DNA of 64,000 bases from Malania oleifera (Eukaryota; Streptophyta; Magnoliopsida; Santalales; Ximeniaceae): contig NC_080428.1 in assembly GCF_029873635.1 (NCBI RefSeq), forward strand, positions 69,330,101 to 69,394,100. Reading direction: 5' to 3'. Every line of letters begins with the position of its first letter. The first letter of the stretch is position 1. A program made the translations under genes and the position numbers. This document shows, piece by piece, positions 61,001-64,000 of the stretch. A model generated the notes under the pieces. It saw only the letters and a list, made by a program, of their open reading frames with translations, did no database searches and was not told where the DNA came from.

Positions 61001-61741
61001 CCCTCGACTGGACCCTGCCTGAAAATCAGAAGGCGCGGGCCTCTTCCTATGGCTCTGTGCTGCTACACCTCTCTGCATGTTGCTCTCAATCATTGCAGCC
61101 CTGTCCATTATCTTTGAGAAGGTCTGAGCTCAAAAACCTACCACCTACTCATACAAGTTCTATCTCAAGCCCTCCTCAAACTTCCTCGCCTTCCTTTCCT
61201 CATCTGGCACCATATACGGGGCAAATTGGGACAGCTCAACAAACCTCGCTGCGTACTGCTGCACCATCATAGACCCCTATGTAAGATATAGAAACTCTGA
61301 CACCTTCGCAGTCCTGACCGTAGGGGAAAAGTACAGCTCAAAGAAAATCTCTCTGAAGCGACTCCACGTCATCGCTACAAGGTTGGACCTTTACTCCTTA
61401 AGTAATCTCACAGACCTCTACCAGCACTTTGCTTCCCTGGTTAATTTAAATGTAGCAAATAACACCCTCTACTCGTCTGTACATGAGAGGATTGTCAGTA
61501 TATCCTCTATATCTGAAACCCAGTTATCTGCTACCAGTGGGTCTGTTCCTCTAGCAAAAGACGGGGGTCGCATATGCGTGAACTACTCAATCTTGCAGCT
61601 TTGCTCTCCCGAGCTCGTGGCCATCTCAGCCATCATCCGCTAAGTAACGCTACGCAACACTACATCAGGGTCTGAACCACCCATACTAGAAGGTCCTACT
61701 CCATCACCTCTCGCATTCGTGTTGTTGTTTCTCGGATCCAT
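58095..61741 (-). pseudogene. Gypsy element 2 gag-pol, integrase core deleted
   Basis: The start codon at 61741 (MDPRNNN) opens gag; capsid text MTWSRFREIFFELYFSPTV and [19 protein letters not shown] follows, then a zinc knuckle with a stop inside it (CYQCH*RGHFVRNC) and protease LFDSRAMHSFI, where the catalytic-loop Gly is Arg. Then GFEVILGMDWL, the RT linker, RT ([11 protein letters not shown], one catalytic Asp changed to Asn), RNase H ([20 protein letters not shown]), then a direct jump from YQAFIAG to the last part of integrase (WMQYLPLVEFAYNNSYHASI) and a chromodomain ([20 protein letters not shown]). The integrase zinc finger and DDE core are absent. Dead. Confidence 0.88.
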
Positions 61742-62126
61742 CCTGCAAAGGGAGCAACTAATCTTAGCATACAATTACTATCACACAACCCATACACCGC
61801 TATAACTCATAAATTACTCTTCTATCCATATCCTTAATCCCTATTTAAGATTCAGTCCTACCATTCCGAAACACGACCCAGCGATAGTATCCATGGTTTT
61901 CCTGAAATCGTCATCCCAGGAAAAACATAGAAACAACCCCGGTACTCCTGTCTCTAGGCCGCAAGATAGAATCCTAAATTCTCACCTCATCCTCTAACAA
62001 TCACTAACCCCCATTTCAATCTACCCATCTCCTATTTCCCTCAAAATCCACTCCTATACTCTGGTATTGCATTATGATGTTTACTAAAGTCTGTAAAACC
62101 TAACAAGCTAGGCTCTGATACCAAAC

Positions 62127-62444
62127 TGTGACGCCTTGATTTTTTTTTTTCGTACAATTTTTTTCCACTAATACATAAATAAATTTATATTCACTCTTCA
62201 TCCACAGCATTCACAAATCGGCCACGTCAACAACCCTACTACCATTCATACGACCCGACCCACATTGGGTACCGGGTAAAAAGTCATTTCATTATTACAA
62301 CCTAACAGCAGAAGACAATATAATTACATTGTCTAGAATACAATACCCAGAGTATCTACACACACATATATACATCACCATCACAAACTCAAATCAACCC
62401 AACTCTAGGGGAAATTACACATCCCCTAATCCAAAAACTCACCC
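62127..62444 (-). repeat. Gypsy element 2, 5' LTR (left fragment)
   Basis: Aligns base for base with 54939-55260 (few differences) and stops at CTCACCC where a new LTR begins. Confidence 0.9.
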
Positions 62445-62554
62445 TGTAGTAACCGGGAAAAAAATAAAATTTAAAAAATAATAATAATAATAATAAAATA
62501 ATAAAATAAAATCAATTAATTAAATTAACAAGTAAAATGAATAGTATGATAAGG

Positions 62555-62586
<32 letters not shown>

Positions 62587-62686
62587 ATAACACAAGCTTC
62601 TTCAAGAAGCTTTGAAAGTCAAAATCCAAATTGAATTGGATTTTGGGGTGTGCGTGAGTTGCACCTCTCTCTCTCTTCTTTTCTCT

Positions 62687-62748
<62 letters not shown>

Positions 62749-63443
62749 CGACTCTCTCTCTCTCTTTGATTCCGGGCTAGTTTTACGCCGGATCGACAAA
62801 CCGAAGCCACCATGATGCTCCTGGCGAAGTTCTCTACAAGTTTGCCGGAGCGGATCATCAGGGAAACGAAGTTGGATTTCATCCCAAATCCAAGGTAAGG
62901 CTTTATATTCAATATTTGGATTTTTGACAGTTGAAGAAAGTGATATAAGCGTAAAAATACTGAACTTTAATACTGGAAATTTTCAGTTCCAGGGTATTGA
63001 TTGGGAACGTTGGGAATCATCCCTAAGTTGAGGTAAGACTTTTTAAGTCGAATTTGATTTAGTGGTAGTTATAGAAAATGTTGTACGTACGAAAATACTA
63101 AACTTTAATTCTGCGAGTTTTCATTTTCAGGGTGTTGAGTTGAGAACCTTGTGGGTACGGGGAAGATTTTCTTAGGGGCTTTTCAGGAATCAGGTAAGGG
63201 GATAAACTAAGTTAGTTTGTTTTGAGAAAATGCATGTATATATATGTAGCATCTGGTTTCAAGAAAAATAAATATATTTATATATATGATTTATATTTGG
63301 AAAATATTGTTTAAATGATGACATGTTGAATACGTGGAAAATCTGTTTAGTGTGGCATGAGTATAAAAATGTTGTGAAATACTATTTTCTGGGAATGGGG
63401 ATGATATGGATTTCTATGATGGAAAACCGGCGTACGGGCCGAG

Positions 63444-63474
<31 letters not shown>

Positions 63475-64000
63475 TATGTGATTTGCTGGCGTACGGGCCG
63501 TGCTATGTGGATATGTTTGCCGGCGTATGGGCCGTGCTATGTGGATGAGATTTGCCAGCGTACGGGCTGTGCTACGTGATTTTCTGGCGTACGGGCGGAG
63601 CTATGTGATTTGCCAGCTTACAGGCTGTGTTATGTGATTTTCCGGCGTATGGGCCGAGCTATGATAAAATGTGTAATTCCGGCGTACGGGCCGATGATTT
63701 TCATGAAATATGTATATATGAAAAATGATATGATTGATTTGAGAATTATTGATATGAGATATCCATGTATCACGATTTTAGTGTATGTATATGATATCAA
63801 AACCTGGTTGGCTTGGTCTAGGCTAGCACTTGCACGGTAACGTTGCTATATGTCCATAGTCCTCGTGATCATGATATCTGTGTTAACGCCGCTGTACGGA
63901 GTGGTGTGAGATTAGATGGTCGATGTGGTTATTTTCAAGAAGTGTGCTGTTATCGCCCCTGGTATACGGACCAGTCTGGGTAGACCCATCGGACCTACAG
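62445..64000 (+). mobile_element. LTR of a third element, runs off the window
   Basis: Starts TGTAGTAACCGGG, like the solo LTRs that start TGTAGAGACCCG and TGTAACACCCC. It carries shared blocks: TTCTCTACAAGTTTGCCGGA (62834), three AGGTAAG donor-like sites (62893, 63031, 63192) and an eight-copy minisatellite with GGCGTACGGGCCG core (63427-63695). The presumed left duplication is CACCC (62440-62444). Its end, and whether it is solo, cannot be seen. No gene in the visible part. Confidence 0.75.
63427..63695. repeat. Minisatellite with near-palindromic GGCGTACGGGCCG core
   Basis: Eight imperfect copies, spaced about 28-60 bp, of CCGGCGTACGGGCCGAGCTA followed by TGTGATTT; cores begin near 63427, 63487, 63521, 63556, 63585, 63613, 63643 and 63680. 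A (TA)n run splits the first two. Confidence 0.85.

Larger units (their letters stand above)
54939..62444 (-). mobile_element. Ty3/gypsy chromovirus 2, degenerate
   Basis: The left LTR 54939-57775 (TGTGACGCCCTG ... TTATTACA) and the first 318 bp of the right LTR (62127-62444) enclose minus-strand gag-pol. Purine tract at 57776-57790 (complement). The primer site, complement of GCTCTGATACCA at 62112-62123, is a perfect initiator-Met match. The right LTR is interrupted by another LTR at 62445, so its far end and target duplication lie outside the window; ACACT at 54934-54938 would be one copy. Related to element 1 but with a different LTR. Confidence 0.92.

Overview
This window is nuclear DNA of a eudicot, probably woody. 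It has AT-rich intergenic sequence, split genes with GT-AG introns, TRIMs, CACTA, MULE and hAT transposons, LINEs, and long LTRs belonging to chromodomain Ty3/gypsy elements. I cannot name the species from the sequence. The only host gene I recognise with confidence is an HD-Zip class I transcription factor of the ATHB13/ATHB23 type (three exons, 51179-52974, + strand). Two possible exons of an unrecognised gene lie at the far left (2-952). Most of the rest is nested transposon sequence.

Left block (3535-39217). The outermost layer is a Mutator-like element with inverted termini and a 9-bp target duplication (one mismatch). It holds the end of a mudrA-type transposase and a plant mobile domain (PMD/MAIN-like) pseudogene, both on the minus strand. 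A solo LTR (35944-38336) and a 31-kb CACTA element (4808-35811) split the PMD gene. The CACTA element holds decayed tnpA-like and TNP2 genes, subterminal repeats, about 18 copies of a ~184-bp satellite whose monomer contains an inverted repeat, two foldback elements (one split by a hAT MITE), a complete but dead gypsy chromovirus (16786-27179, itself split by a solo LTR at 22113-23762), and a LINE (27630-35484, split by an LTR-like insertion at 28245-30515). Almost every layer can be checked by target duplications or by a protein reading frame that resumes on the far side.

Middle (39232-44780). A TRIM carrying a solo LTR abuts the MULE target site. It is followed by an AT-rich stretch, a second small TRIM, and microsatellite-rich DNA upstream of the HD-Zip gene.

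HD-Zip block (44781-54938). A 5'-truncated LINE flanked by an 11-bp duplication sits about 0.6 kb upstream of the HD-Zip start codon. Inside it is a copia-derived insertion whose two end LTRs are inverted relative to each other. A CT49 microsatellite, a TATA box and a uORF whose stop overlaps the main ATG precede the HD-Zip coding region.

Right block (54939-64000). A second minus-strand chromovirus lacks the catalytic part of its integrase. Its right LTR is interrupted by a further LTR that runs off the window.

The most unusual signals are: a 3'-end module with AATAAA shared between LINEs and gypsy elements; LTRs of several families sharing a U3 palindrome array (GTCGAC core), exon-like blocks with GTAAG donors, and minisatellites in the same place; the inverted-LTR copia; and the hairpin satellite inside the CACTA element.
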